Positions 43,410 to 53,624 of a stretch of 64,000 bases of DNA are shown here, one piece after another (position 1 is the stretch's first letter; the number at the start of each line of letters is the position of its first letter). Source of the stretch: Streptomyces sp. GQFP (GTDB lineage: Bacteria > Actinomycetota > Actinomycetes > Streptomycetales > Streptomycetaceae); assembly GCF_021545335.1 (NCBI RefSeq), contig NZ_CP089312.1, positions 4,402,001 through 4,466,000 of the forward strand, given 5' to 3'. A model generated the notes under the pieces. It saw only the letters and a program-made list of their open reading frames with translations. It was not told where the DNA came from and did no database searches. The position numbers and the translations under genes were made by a program.

Positions 43410-44576
43410 TCACGATGCCGTACCTCGCAGTCCGAGTTCGCGGGCGATGAGCATGCGCTGTACTTCGGAGGTGCCTTCGCCGATCTCCAGGATTTTGGCG
43501 TCCCGGTAGAACCGTCCCACGGGGGACTCGTTCATGAAGCCGTAGCCGCCGAAAATCTGGGTGGCTTCGCGGGCGTTGGCCATGGCCGCGTCAGTGCTGA
43601 TCAGTTTGGCGATCGCGGCTTCCTTCTTGAACGGTTCGCCGCACTGCATTTTGGCAGCGGCATGGTAGTAAGCCAGCCGAGCCGCGTGTGTGCGGGCCTC
43701 CATGTCGGCAATCTTGAACTGGATGACCTGGTAGGTGCCGATCGTGCGTCCGAATGCCTTACGCCGGTCGACATAGCGCAGGCACTCGTCGATGCAGCCT
43801 TGAGCGAGGCCTACCGAGAGCGCGGCGATGGCTATCCGGCCCTCGTCGAGGATGCTGAGGAACTGGGCGTATCCGCGGCCGCGCCGACCGAGCAGGTTGG
43901 CTTCGGGAACCCGGCAGTCGGAGAAGGTCAGTTCGCGGGTGTCGGAGGCCGACCAGCCGACTTTGGAGTATTTCTCGGACACCGTGAAACCCGGCGTCCC
44001 GGCCGGTACGATGAGGGTGGAGATCTCCTTCTTCCCCTCCTCCCGCTGTCCGGTCACGGCGGTGACGGTGACCAGCCCGGTGATCTCGGTGCCGGAGTTG
44101 GTGATGAATGCCTTCGTCCCGTTGACCACCCACTCGCCGCCCTCCAGTCGCGCGGTCGTCCGGGTGGCACCGGCGTCGGAGCCTCCGTCGGGCTCGGTCA
44201 GTCCGAATGCCCCGAGCATCTCGCCCCGACACAGCTTCGGCAGCCACTGTCGCTTCTGCTCCTCGGAACCGAACCGGTGGATGGGCATGGCGCCGAGGGA
44301 GACACCGGCCTCCAGGGTGATGGCCACCGAGGAGTCGACCCGGGCCAGTTCCTCCAGAGCGAGGCACAGAGCGAAATAGTCGCCACCCATGCCCTCATAA
44401 GTCTCCGGAAACGGAAGTCCGAACAATCCCATTCCGGCCATCTGCGCGATGATGTCGTACGGGAACTCGCAGCGTTCGTAGTACTCGCCGATGACCGGGG
44501 CCACGGCGTCGTGCGCGAACTGCTCCACAGCCTTACGGAGATCCTCGTACTCAGGTGCCAGTCGATGGTCGATCAC
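43410..44576 (-). CDS. Acyl-CoA dehydrogenase
   Basis: 388 residues, FAD enzyme that introduces an alpha,beta double bond into an acyl-CoA. Signatures: FGLTEPDGGSDAGAT, TNSGTEI, a Glu in AKILEIGEGTSEVQRMLIAREL at the position of the catalytic base, and the QIFGGYGFM motif. GTG 44576 is chosen: CGAGGAG precedes it and it starts 5 bases after the oxidoreductase stop, whereas the longer ATG form would overlap that gene. Last gene of the biosynthetic operon. It likely acts on the CoA thioester made by the next gene up. Confidence 0.9.
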   Translation of the reverse strand: MIDHRLAPEYEDLRKAVEQFAHDAVAPVIGEYYERCEFPYDIIAQMAGMGLFGLPFPETYEGMGGDYFALCLALEELARVDSSVAITLEAGVSLGAMPIHRFGSEEQKRQWLPKLCRGEMLGAFGLTEPDGGSDAGATRTTARLEGGEWVVNGTKAFITNSGTEITGLVTVTAVTGQREEGKKEISTLIVPAGTPGFTVSEKYSKVGWSASDTRELTFSDCRVPEANLLGRRGRGYAQFLSILDEGRIAIAALSVGLAQGCIDECLRYVDRRKAFGRTIGTYQVIQFKIADMEARTHAARLAYYHAAAKMQCGEPFKKEAAIAKLISTDAAMANAREATQIFGGYGFMNESPVGRFYRDAKILEIGEGTSEVQRMLIARELGLRGTAS

Positions 44577-44581
44577 GTGAA

Positions 44582-47500
44582 TCAGCTCCTCGGCGAAGTC
44601 CCACGACAATCGCGCTGGACAGATGTTGGTTGCGCTATTCCTTCTCGGAGTTCGGCCAGGGAGGACCGGTACTTCGTCACGGAGGCCAGTTTGATCGACT
44701 CGTATCCGCGCACGACGTCCGGTAGCTCGGCGATGGTCACCGCCGTCTCGTAGTTCCGCGCGTCGAGCGCCACGGTGAGTTCGGTCAGAACATCGAGATA
44801 CTCACGCACCAGTTCGCGTTCCAGCCGGCGCATCCCGGCGTAGCCGAAGACGTCGAACGGCGTCCCGCGTACCTTCCGCAGTGATCGCAGGACTAACAGC
44901 AGCGGGATCGCGCCACGCCCGAGTGCGAGCTTGCGCCGCATGCCCAGGGCCCGCGCCGCGGGCGGGTGGAGCTGGTACCGCACTCGCGCTCCCCTGCCGA
45001 ACCTGTCCTGGACCTGCTGGCGCAACGCGGGATCGAGGTGGAGCCTCGCCACCTCGTACTCGTCCTTGTACGCCATGAGCTTGTACAGGTTGCGCACCAC
45101 CGCTTCGGTGAGCCGACTCTCCCCGCAGAGTTCTCGTTCCGCGGCGTGCACCCGTCGCACCGCGTCGAGGTAGCGCCGGGCGTAGGAGACGCTCTGGTAG
45201 CCGATGAGGTCCGCGACTCTGATCTCCAGCACTCGACGCAGATCCCCTGTGATCTCCACCGGGGTCAGGAGATCCGCAGCCGAGCGCGCGGCGTGCTGTG
45301 CGCGCGGCAGGTCGTCGGGCACAGCACCGGCCGGGCCGTCGCGCGGCCACCGCGGGTCCAGGACAGCTTTGCGCCCGGCGCGGAAGGCCTGGATGGTGGT
45401 GGACACTCCGGCACCGTTCAGCTCGATCGCGCGCTCGATCGCTTCGGCACGCAGCGGCAACAGACCCCTCTGGTACGCCGCACCGACGACGATGAAGTTC
45501 GCCGCGGCGCTGTCGCCGAACAGCGCGTCCGACAGTCGCAGGGCGTCGAGGGTGAAGAGGCTTCCTGCCCGGGAGTGCCGGGAGATCCGGTCCAGTAGGG
45601 CGCCGGGCCGGGGGTACACCCTGCCGGGGTCGACCACCATGCGGCCGGTGGGCACCTCGCTGGTGGAGACCACGGCCGCCGTCCGCCGGGGATCGCAGCG
45701 TGCCAGGTTGGCGGCGTCCGATGCCGCGAGCGCGTCGAAAGCCAGGTACACGTCGGCGGTGCCGGCACTGATGTAGCCGGAGCGCTCCCGCGATTCCCGG
45801 GCGAGACGCAGGTGAGAAACGACGGCACCGGCCTTCTGGCTCATGCCCGTCTGGTCGAGGGCGCGGGCGTCCATGCCACTGATCAAGGCCGCGGTGGCCA
45901 GGATCTGGTTGGTCGTCACCACTCCTGTGCCACCGATGCCCACCATCACCACGTCGGCCGCCGCGGGTCTGGAGGACGGCTCGGCGAGTTCGCCGAGTTC
46001 ACCGGCCCGGTCGAGGTCTCGCCCGGCGTGTCGGCCGGGGATGACGGTCAGGAACGACGGACAGTCCCCGAGCAGGCAGGAGAAGTCCTTGTTGCAAGAG
46101 CTCTGGTTGATCCGCGTCTTCCGGCCGAACTCGGTGTCGACCGGTTCCACGCTCAGGCAGTTGGACTTCTTTCCGCAGTCCCCGCAGCCCTCGCACACGG
46201 CTTCGTTGATCAGCACCCGCTCTGCGGGCTCCGGTGACAGGCCGCGCTTGCGTTTCCTGCGCTCCTCCGCAGCGCACGCCTGGTCGTAGAGCAGGACCGT
46301 GACGCCGTCGACGTCGCGCAGTTCGCGCTGCACGGCGTCCAGATCGTCCCGGTGATGCACGGTGACCCCGGGCGCCCACTTCGCCTTGCGCGGGTACTTC
46401 CCCGGCTCGTCGGTGACGACGGCGATGCGGCCGACGCCTTCGCCGAACAGCAGCCACGAGAGGGAAACGGGGTCGACCGATCCGTCGGCCGGTTGACCAC
46501 CCGTCATCGCGACCGCACCGTTGTAGAGCAGTTTGAAGGTGATATGTGTCCCCGCGGCGACAGCCTGGCGGACGGCGAGGCTGCCGGAATGGAAGAACGT
46601 GCCGTCGCCGAGGTTCTGGAAGATGTGCTCGGTGTCGGTGAACGGGGCCGCACCCACCCAGTTCGCGCCCTCGCCGCCCATCTGGGTGAAGCCCATGCTC
46701 CTGTCCATGAAGGTGGTCATGATGTGACAACCTATGCCGGATCCCGCGAGCGAGCCGTCCGGCACCTCCGTGGACCTGTTGTGCGGACAGCCGGAACAGA
46801 AATACGCGGTGCGCTTGACCGGGGTGAGGGTCAGATCCACCGGGCCGTGAGCTGATCGCCGGCGCCGCAGGTCGAGGTGTTCCGCGCCGAGCCTGGTCGC
46901 GAGCCATGGCGTCAGGAAGGTGGAGATCCGGTCGGCGTCCAGCGCCGAGTGCACAGGCACCAGCACCTCTCCGGCGGATCCGCGTTTGCCGAAGACTCGA
47001 GGATGGTCGGCGAGGTCGTACAGCGCGTCCTTCACCTGTGTCTCGATGAAGGAGCGTTTCTCCTCGATGACCAGCAGCTCGTCCAGGCCCGTGGCGAACT
47101 GACGGAGCTGTTCCCGGTCGACGGGGTGCACTAGGCCCAGGCACAGCAGCCGTATGCCGTGCTGTCCCAAGGCCGCCTCGTCGAGTCCCAGTCGATCGAG
47201 GGCCTGGCGGAGTTGCTGGTAGGTGTGGCCTGAGGTGACCAGACCGATCCGAGCGGCTCCGGTCGCGCCGTGCACCCGGTCGATGCCATTGGCGGCGGCG
47301 AATCGGACCGCCGCCGCGAGCCGGCCGTCGAGCACCTCGCTCTCCAGGGCGATCGCCTCGGAGATCGTCATGCCAGGTCTGACCGCCGGCCGCCACGGCC
47401 GGTTCTCCCAGGCGAACTCGGGGGTGACGATATCGATCTGGGAATCGAGGGAAACGGTTTCGTAGGCGTCGGCCACGTTGGTGACTATCGTGAAACCGAC

Positions 47501-48106
47501 CCATGCGCCACTGAATCGGGAAAGCTCGAAACCAAGACGTCCCATGCGCAGAACGTCCGATACATCGGCCGGAGCCAGTACCGGCATATACGACTCCGCC
47601 AACGCCATGACCGAATTCGAGGGCAGCGACGATGATTTGCATGCCGGATCGTCACCGGCAGCCACCAGTACACCGCCGCGAGCAGTGGCCCCCATCCAGT
47701 TCCCATGTTTGAAGGCATCAGCCGAGCGATCGACTCCCGGGGCTTTCCCATACCACAGGCCGAAGACCCCGTCATGCTTGGCTTCCGGCAGCGTCGAGGC
47801 GAGCTGGGAACCCTGGACGACGGTCGCGCCCAGCTCTTCGTTCACACCCGGGATGAAGGTGATGCTGTGTTCTGCGAGCAGCTCGCCGTGACGCTCCAGC
47901 ACCTGGTCGAATCCCCCGAGGGGAGACCCCCGGTAGCCGGACACGAGACCGGCCGTACGCCATCCCCGCAGCGTGTCGGCTCGTTGCTGTTCCACCAAGA
48001 GTTTCGCGAGTGCCTGCACCCCGGTCAGCGCGACCCGGCCGGACGAGCGCCGCAGCACCTCGGCCGGCAGGTATGTGTGATCCAGTCCATCCGAGTCGGC
48101 CGCCAT
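44582..48106 (-). CDS. Indolepyruvate:ferredoxin oxidoreductase family (fused)
   Basis: 1174 residues. Actinobacterial single-chain form: alpha region (YRGSPLGGFD; GKAPGVDRSADAFKHGNWMG), TPP-binding region (CSGCPHN; GIGCHIMTTF; MGGEGANWVG), a cysteine-rich 4Fe-4S segment (CEGCGDCGKKSNC, then SSCNKDFSCLLGDCP), then the gamma domain (MVGIGGTGVVTTNQIL). It converts an aryl- or branched 2-oxo acid plus CoA to acyl-CoA and CO2. In a biosynthetic cluster it would provide an acyl-CoA starter. The start is at 48106. Confidence 0.93.
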   Translation of the reverse strand: MAADSDGLDHTYLPAEVLRRSSGRVALTGVQALAKLLVEQQRADTLRGWRTAGLVSGYRGSPLGGFDQVLERHGELLAEHSITFIPGVNEELGATVVQGSQLASTLPEAKHDGVFGLWYGKAPGVDRSADAFKHGNWMGATARGGVLVAAGDDPACKSSSLPSNSVMALAESYMPVLAPADVSDVLRMGRLGFELSRFSGAWVGFTIVTNVADAYETVSLDSQIDIVTPEFAWENRPWRPAVRPGMTISEAIALESEVLDGRLAAAVRFAAANGIDRVHGATGAARIGLVTSGHTYQQLRQALDRLGLDEAALGQHGIRLLCLGLVHPVDREQLRQFATGLDELLVIEEKRSFIETQVKDALYDLADHPRVFGKRGSAGEVLVPVHSALDADRISTFLTPWLATRLGAEHLDLRRRRSAHGPVDLTLTPVKRTAYFCSGCPHNRSTEVPDGSLAGSGIGCHIMTTFMDRSMGFTQMGGEGANWVGAAPFTDTEHIFQNLGDGTFFHSGSLAVRQAVAAGTHITFKLLYNGAVAMTGGQPADGSVDPVSLSWLLFGEGVGRIAVVTDEPGKYPRKAKWAPGVTVHHRDDLDAVQRELRDVDGVTVLLYDQACAAEERRKRKRGLSPEPAERVLINEAVCEGCGDCGKKSNCLSVEPVDTEFGRKTRINQSSCNKDFSCLLGDCPSFLTVIPGRHAGRDLDRAGELGELAEPSSRPAAADVVMVGIGGTGVVTTNQILATAALISGMDARALDQTGMSQKAGAVVSHLRLARESRERSGYISAGTADVYLAFDALAASDAANLARCDPRRTAAVVSTSEVPTGRMVVDPGRVYPRPGALLDRISRHSRAGSLFTLDALRLSDALFGDSAAANFIVVGAAYQRGLLPLRAEAIERAIELNGAGVSTTIQAFRAGRKAVLDPRWPRDGPAGAVPDDLPRAQHAARSAADLLTPVEITGDLRRVLEIRVADLIGYQSVSYARRYLDAVRRVHAAERELCGESRLTEAVVRNLYKLMAYKDEYEVARLHLDPALRQQVQDRFGRGARVRYQLHPPAARALGMRRKLALGRGAIPLLLVLRSLRKVRGTPFDVFGYAGMRRLERELVREYLDVLTELTVALDARNYETAVTIAELPDVVRGYESIKLASVTKYRSSLAELREGIAQPTSVQRDCRGTSPRS

Positions 48107-48140
48107 GCAGACAGAACCTTTCGATGCGATCGAGCAGCAC

Positions 48141-49400
48141 TTACCAGGTGACCGGCAGTTGATGCAGGCCGTAGATGGACATGTCGGTCCGCCACTTCAC
48201 CTCTGGTAGCGGAATGGCCAGCCTCAGGTCGGGGAAACGCTCGAACAACCTGCGGTAGCCGATGCGCATCTCGGTCCGGGCCAGTTGCTTCCCGAGACAC
48301 TTGTGCACACCGTGTCCGAAGGAGACGTGGTGCACCCCGGCACGGGAGATATCCAGTTCGTCCGGGTCGTCGAACCGCTCCGGGTCCCGGTTCGCCGCCA
48401 GAAGGGAGGCGACCACCGGGGAACCGACCGGGATGAACTGCCCTCCGAACTCCACGTCCCGGGTGGCCACCCGCAACAGGCCGACGCGGACGATGCTGTT
48501 GAACCGCAACAGCTCCTCGACCGCGTTGTCCACCAGGGACGGATCGGCCTTGAGTTTGGCCAACTGCTCCGGATGGTGCAGCAGGCTCAACGTGCCCAGC
48601 CCCAGCATGTTCGCTGTGGTCTCGTGCCCGGCGATCAGCAGGAACATGACCATGTTGGTCAGCTCCTCGTCGGTCAGCAGCCGCTCCGCGCCTTCCTGGG
48701 CCTGGATCAGCCCGGACAGCAACGCGTCATCCGGGTCGGCCTGCTTCTGGTGTACCAGATCCAGCATGAAGCCACCCAGGCTCGCCAACGCGTCCCGTAC
48801 GTCCTCCGTCGTGGATTCGAAGCTCACCGCTTTGGCGGTGGCCGCCTGGAATCTCTGCCGTTCGGCATAGTCCACCCCCAGCAGCTCACAGATCACGAGC
48901 GAGGGCACCGGCAGGGCGAAGTCGGCTATGAGATCGGCCACCGGCCCTTTCGCCGCCATGATGTCGAGCTGACCGGCCACGATCTGCTCGATCCGCGGTT
49001 CCAGGCTTTTCATTCGATTGGCCGTGAACTGCGCTATAAGCTGCTTGCGGTAGAAGCCGTGCTCCGGCGGGTCCACGCCGTTGAACAGCCCGGGCCGCAC
49101 CAGCGGGTCCTTGACTTCCTCGGGCACTTCACGCAGCGGGTCGAACCGGGTGCGGTTCTTCGAGCTGAAGGTCACCGGATCGGCCAGAACCGCTCTCACA
49201 TCGGCGTACCGGGTGACCAGCCACCCGGTCTCACCGCCCGGGTAGAGCAGTCTGCTGACCGGGAATTCGGCACGCAGCTCCTGGAGGCGCTGCGCCGGGT
49301 GGAACGGATCCTCCGCCACGTACGGCAACGGGGCAGGTGCCGGCAGCCGGTCGTGAGCGACCGGACAGCGGCCGCCCGAGTGATGCGGGGTCTCGTTCAT
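48141..49400 (-). CDS. Cytochrome P450
   Basis: 419 residues. I-helix AGHETTAN, EELLR (the ExxR motif), and the heme loop FGHGVHKCLGKQLAR with the cysteine ligand. Soluble bacterial class. ATG 49400 follows AGGGGGAACG; the frame to 49451 is unneeded. N-terminal GGRCPVAHDRLP is a common start in actinobacterial P450s. It probably hydroxylates or otherwise oxidises the product or a carrier-bound amino acid. Confidence 0.95.
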   Translation of the reverse strand: MNETPHHSGGRCPVAHDRLPAPAPLPYVAEDPFHPAQRLQELRAEFPVSRLLYPGGETGWLVTRYADVRAVLADPVTFSSKNRTRFDPLREVPEEVKDPLVRPGLFNGVDPPEHGFYRKQLIAQFTANRMKSLEPRIEQIVAGQLDIMAAKGPVADLIADFALPVPSLVICELLGVDYAERQRFQAATAKAVSFESTTEDVRDALASLGGFMLDLVHQKQADPDDALLSGLIQAQEGAERLLTDEELTNMVMFLLIAGHETTANMLGLGTLSLLHHPEQLAKLKADPSLVDNAVEELLRFNSIVRVGLLRVATRDVEFGGQFIPVGSPVVASLLAANRDPERFDDPDELDISRAGVHHVSFGHGVHKCLGKQLARTEMRIGYRRLFERFPDLRLAIPLPEVKWRTDMSIYGLHQLPVTW

Positions 49401-49454
49401 AGTCGTTCCCCCTATCTGGAATTCTTCGTGAATCGACGATTCGGAAAACACGCT

Positions 49455-50927
49455 TCAACTACTGCTGGGAACGGGGGCGTCGGCGCCCTTGCGCTGCCGC
49501 GTCGCCATACCGATCAGAAGCACGGCCAGCAACGCGACCACCGCGCACGACGCGAACACCACACCCAGGCTGTCGCTGTACGAACCGCACACCAGGTGCG
49601 AAACGTCGTGCTGGTCGGCGATGCCCCGACTTCGACCGCAGGCGATGCTGGCTTCCGTCGTGAGGTCATTTCGATCGACCGCGGAGATCGCCGCCGCGTT
49701 GTGGGTCTGCGCGATGCTGTGCGCGTAGAAAAGAGACGCTGCTGTACCCGTCACTGCGATCCCCAGGGAGCCGGCGAGCAGGCGAAACGAATTGACGACG
49801 CCCGAAGCCACACCGTGCTGCTCGGCAGGGAACGACCGAATGCAGGAACCGAGGGCGCTCGGCTGGGCCAGACCGATCCCCAGCCCGATCAGCAGCAAGG
49901 CTGAACTCAACCGGATGACCGACACATCCGAATGCAGCCGGGTGAGGAGCAACAACCCACAGGCGAGGGCCACGACTCCGCAGGATATGAGCATCTTGGG
50001 CGTGGCTATTCTCAGGATTCTCTCGTTGAGAAGTGACGCCACGGTGACGCCTACGGCCAGTGGCACGATCCTCAGACCGACCGCCAGGACGTCCAGGTGC
50101 TGGGCGTACTGAAGATAGATGGGGACGATGAACAGCACGCCCGCCATCGAGAAGAAGATGACGATCAAGGTCAGCATGGGGGCGGCGAAATCAGGCTTCG
50201 ACACGACCGCCAAGCTGAGCAAGGGGCGTTCCAGCCCACGCTGCCGGAGGAAGAACAGCACGAAAAGAACCACGCTGCACACAAGGACGACGAGGTCGCC
50301 CATTTGGACCCCGCCGCTCTCCATTCCGATGAGCGCGTAGGTCAGCAGCAGAGATCCCAGGGACATGAGTCCGACGCTGATGAAGTCCACTTTCGAGCCA
50401 GCCTTGTTACGCGTCTCCGGTATGAGAAACCACGCGCAGACGGCCACGGCGGCACAGATGAAGACGTTGATCAGAAAGATGGATCCCCACCAGAACGTCT
50501 GGAGGAGATACCCGCCGATCAGCGGGCCCAGTGGCAGTCCCAGTGCTGCCGCGGTCGACCACGAGGCCAGGGCACGTCGAAGCGTCGCACCGGTGAACAT
50601 CGTCGTGATGATCGACACGCTCCCGGTGAGTATGGCCGCACTCCCCACCCCCATGAGCGCCCTGGCGACGATCAGCACCGCCACGGAGGCCGCACCGGCC
50701 GCCATGGCCGACGCGACGGTGAAGACGACCAGGCCCAGCAGCAGGATCAGCTTGCGACCGAACCGGTCGGCGACGACGCCGGCCACGACGATGAACGCCG
50801 CGGCGGCCAGCATGTAGACGGCGGTGATCCACTGAAGGTCCGTGGTCGATGCTCCCAGCGACTCCGCCAGAGTGCCCAGAGCGACGTTGATGATGGTGAT
50901 GTCCAGATTCACGGTGAGCACGCACAC
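49455..50927 (-). CDS. MFS drug exporter, DHA2 type
   Basis: About 490 residues, 14 membrane segments. The motif LDITIINVALGTL in segment 1, then DLQWITAVYMLAAAAFIVVAGVVADRFGRKLILLLG, mark the DHA2 group. It probably exports the cluster product or gives self-resistance. The start is odd: GTG 50927 begins inside segment 1. Upstream the same frame stays open to TGA at 51015 (PLYTVAVLCVCVLTVNLD) but has no ATG, GTG or TTG, so the first residues may come from a rare start codon or be lost. Confidence 0.88.
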   Translation of the reverse strand: MCVLTVNLDITIINVALGTLAESLGASTTDLQWITAVYMLAAAAFIVVAGVVADRFGRKLILLLGLVVFTVASAMAAGAASVAVLIVARALMGVGSAAILTGSVSIITTMFTGATLRRALASWSTAAALGLPLGPLIGGYLLQTFWWGSIFLINVFICAAVAVCAWFLIPETRNKAGSKVDFISVGLMSLGSLLLTYALIGMESGGVQMGDLVVLVCSVVLFVLFFLRQRGLERPLLSLAVVSKPDFAAPMLTLIVIFFSMAGVLFIVPIYLQYAQHLDVLAVGLRIVPLAVGVTVASLLNERILRIATPKMLISCGVVALACGLLLLTRLHSDVSVIRLSSALLLIGLGIGLAQPSALGSCIRSFPAEQHGVASGVVNSFRLLAGSLGIAVTGTAASLFYAHSIAQTHNAAAISAVDRNDLTTEASIACGRSRGIADQHDVSHLVCGSYSDSLGVVFASCAVVALLAVLLIGMATRQRKGADAPVPSSS

Positions 50928-51035
50928 GCAAAGAACTGCGACCGTATATAACGGCTTCCCTACCGCCGACTGGACTGTCTCGCTACCCTTACTGATTTCT
51001 CTGCCTCTCTCAGCTCACGGAATGGTAATGACTCT

Positions 51036-52262
51036 CTAATCCGAGATGTCCTGCAGCATCGGCAGTGAATTCAGGGTTGTGCAAAGGCCGGTGATGTCCG
51101 CGTGAGACATGGTCGACCGCAGTCGCACGCGCAGACCGGCGCCGCCCCGCTTCACGATCGGGAAGAAGTCGGGTTCGACGTAGAATCCCTGCCGCAGCAG
51201 ATACTCAGATGATTTGATGGCCACTTCCTCGGACTGCATCGGGATGTAGCGCACCGGCAGACCGTTCCCCGAGCCATTCGCCTCGTAGAACTTGTCGAAC
51301 AACTGAATGTTGTTCTGCAGCGCCTGCTGGCGCGCCGGCAGCTCGGGGGAACGGTGGAGCCGAACCGAGGCGATGATCGCGCCCAGCCCTGCGGTATTGA
51401 TCCGTTGCGACCACATGAACGGCCCGCCGTTGCCGATGGCCAAACGCCGGACCGTCTTCTCCCCCTGCGGCCCGAACATGATAGCGCCGCCGGAGGCCCC
51501 GAACCCCTTGTTGAGTGAGGTGATGACGACCGTCCGGTCGTTCATCTCGCCCATCATCTCGCGCGCGTAGCCGCGGCCGTTGTGCCCGACCACGGACGTG
51601 CCGTGCGCGTCGTCCAGGAAGAGGAACAGTCCGTACCGGCTCTGGAGGTCCGCCAGCTCGGCGATCGGAGCCACGCTGCCGTAGGTGCTGTAGACGCTGT
51701 CGCCGACGTAGGCCACCACCTTGTGCCGGCGGCACAGATCCTCCAGCGCCTCGATGTCGTTGTGCCGGATCGTCACGACGTCGGTCTCGTCGGCACAGAC
51801 CGACTTCATGGAGTTCATGCAGAAGTGCGCGTGCTGGTCGAAGACCAGTAACGGCGGAGTGCCACCGGTGAGCAGGCCGGCCGCGAGCATGGGCAGCATC
51901 GCCCAGGCCGCGGACGCGCACGACCCGATGGTTCCGACGTCCGCGCCAAACAGGTCCGACAGCTCGGACTCCGCTTCGTCCAGGACCGTGAGTGTCATCC
52001 TCACCCGGGAGAGCGAGCTGTTGAGCACGCCGGTACTCCGGATCCGCTCCTCCGCCGCCTGCCGGATGTCCGGGTGTTCGTCCAGGCCCAGGTAGGAGTA
52101 CGACGACATGTTCACGCACTCGCCCTGCTCCAACGCCACCCTCGCCCGGGAACGGGGTGTGTAGACCTGGCCGTGCACTCCGGCCTCGAGCGCGCCGTCC
52201 CAGAACGGTGCGCCGAGCGAGTCGGCCTTCTTGATGTTCGAGAACGCATGCTTGTCTTTCAT
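51036..52262 (-). CDS. Alpha-oxoamine synthase-like PLP enzyme
   Basis: 408 residues of the 8-amino-7-oxononanoate synthase/serine palmitoyltransferase group. SYSYLGLDEHPDIRQAA near the start, LFLDDAHGTSVVG with the PLP Asp and His, and SLNKGFGASGG with the PLP lysine. Such enzymes join an acyl-CoA to an amino acid with loss of CO2. ATG 52262 is preferred (GGGGAG 10 bases before). With the oxidoreductase and dehydrogenase it suggests formation of an alpha-amino ketone; this is inference. Confidence 0.88.
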   Translation of the reverse strand: MKDKHAFSNIKKADSLGAPFWDGALEAGVHGQVYTPRSRARVALEQGECVNMSSYSYLGLDEHPDIRQAAEERIRSTGVLNSSLSRVRMTLTVLDEAESELSDLFGADVGTIGSCASAAWAMLPMLAAGLLTGGTPPLLVFDQHAHFCMNSMKSVCADETDVVTIRHNDIEALEDLCRRHKVVAYVGDSVYSTYGSVAPIAELADLQSRYGLFLFLDDAHGTSVVGHNGRGYAREMMGEMNDRTVVITSLNKGFGASGGAIMFGPQGEKTVRRLAIGNGGPFMWSQRINTAGLGAIIASVRLHRSPELPARQQALQNNIQLFDKFYEANGSGNGLPVRYIPMQSEEVAIKSSEYLLRQGFYVEPDFFPIVKRGGAGLRVRLRSTMSHADITGLCTTLNSLPMLQDISD

Positions 52263-52313
52263 CTTCCCCACACTCCCCGCGCTCGGTCCGACGCTGCCAC
52301 TGGTCGTAGGTGC

Positions 52314-53624
52314 TCAGCCCGGCGGACGGACCGGCAGTCCGATCGAGATGTCATCGCCGTCCAGGTCGTAATGCGACTTGCCGAGAAGGCTGTTGATGAT
52401 GGTCGCGCTACGCCAGGAAGCCAGACCGAGTGTCTGGTCGCCGACACCGAAGTTCACGGGGCCGACCCCCTGGACGTAGATCCGGTTGTCGTCCGGCCCG
52501 TCCCACGGCACCCGGAAGTCGCTGTCCACCGCATAGGTCGTGCCGGCGACGGGGATGCGTGCCCGGAGCCCGTCCATGAACCCGGGCAGCTCCTGCCGGA
52601 ATCCGGTCGCCAGCAGGACCATGTCGTACTCGTCGGTCCATCGGCTTCCGGTGAGCTGGTCCGCGAACTCCGCGGTCATCGCTCCGGGACATTGGCTCAG
52701 CGACCGCAGCTCCGCCCCGCTCAGGATGTGGCACTTCACCCGCTCCGGGGTCAGATAGTCGAGCTCGTACAACCTGGTGTAGATCCGGTGCAGCAGGTCG
52801 ACGGCGATGCCCTTGATCGCCGACATCTGCTGGCCCAGAACCGTCCTGCGGTGTTCCTCCGGCAGCGTCTGGAAGTACCGGGCGAAAAGGGGGTTGAAGA
52901 ACTCGTTCGTGAACGGCGACTGGTCCAGGGGCCGCAGGCCGGACCGTCCCGCGATCCACGTGACCGACTTCGGCAGGCCCCGGTTGCCGGAGAGCACATC
53001 GAGCATCACCTCACCGGCGCTCTGGCCCCCGCCGACCACTACGACCCTCTGGTCCGCGAGCGAGACGACGCCGGTCAGATAGTCCGCCACGTGCCGGACG
53101 TGCTGGCGCGGCATCCCCACGGCGAACTCGGGGACGTCGGGCACGGAACCGATGCCGAGCACGAGGTTCTTCGCGAACCACTGCCCACTGTCGGTGTCCA
53201 CGACGAACCCGTCGGCATCGTGCTTCACCTGGACGACGCGCTCGTCCAGACGCACGTTCATACGTTGCGCGGCCCAGCCGAAGTACTGGCTGAACTCCGT
53301 CCGGTGCACATAGCCGTCGCTGGCGATGATGTGCCGGTACAGCCGTCCCTGCTCACGCAGGAAGTTGAGGAAACTGAATCGGCTCGTCGGATCGACCAGC
53401 GTCACGAGGTCCTTCAGCGCGCTGACCTGGAGCCGCGAGTCACTCCAGAGCAGGCCGGGGTGCCACGCCACCGACGGTCTCGCTTCCAGCACCGATATGT
53501 CGAGGCCGTCGATCGGATCGGCCAGGGCGGCCAGGCTCAGATTCGCCGGCCCCGCGCCGACGGCCAGGACGTCGGCACGGCACCGGACCCGTGGTTCCCG
53601 GTCGACGCCGCCGTGCACGGTCAT
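52314..53624 (-). CDS. L-lysine/L-ornithine N-hydroxylase family
   Basis: 436 residues, flavin-dependent amine N-monooxygenase (SidA/IucD/PvdA type). AVGAGPANLSLAALA (FAD), LQVSALKDLVTLVDPTSRFSFLNFL (family signature), VVVVGGGQSAGEVMLDVL (NADPH), and ATGFRQELP. It hydroxylates a primary amine to R-NHOH. No siderophore genes (IucA/C-type or NRPS) are present, so the N-O bond probably enters the product itself. ATG 53624 overlaps the preceding stop (ATGA). Confidence 0.93.
   Translation of the reverse strand: MTVHGGVDREPRVRCRADVLAVGAGPANLSLAALADPIDGLDISVLEARPSVAWHPGLLWSDSRLQVSALKDLVTLVDPTSRFSFLNFLREQGRLYRHIIASDGYVHRTEFSQYFGWAAQRMNVRLDERVVQVKHDADGFVVDTDSGQWFAKNLVLGIGSVPDVPEFAVGMPRQHVRHVADYLTGVVSLADQRVVVVGGGQSAGEVMLDVLSGNRGLPKSVTWIAGRSGLRPLDQSPFTNEFFNPLFARYFQTLPEEHRRTVLGQQMSAIKGIAVDLLHRIYTRLYELDYLTPERVKCHILSGAELRSLSQCPGAMTAEFADQLTGSRWTDEYDMVLLATGFRQELPGFMDGLRARIPVAGTTYAVDSDFRVPWDGPDDNRIYVQGVGPVNFGVGDQTLGLASWRSATIINSLLGKSHYDLDGDDISIGLPVRPPG

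Noticed and set aside
52314..53624. Hydroxamate siderophore cluster
   Set aside because: The N-hydroxylase is present, but there is no NIS synthetase, NRPS, acyltransferase or siderophore transport gene.
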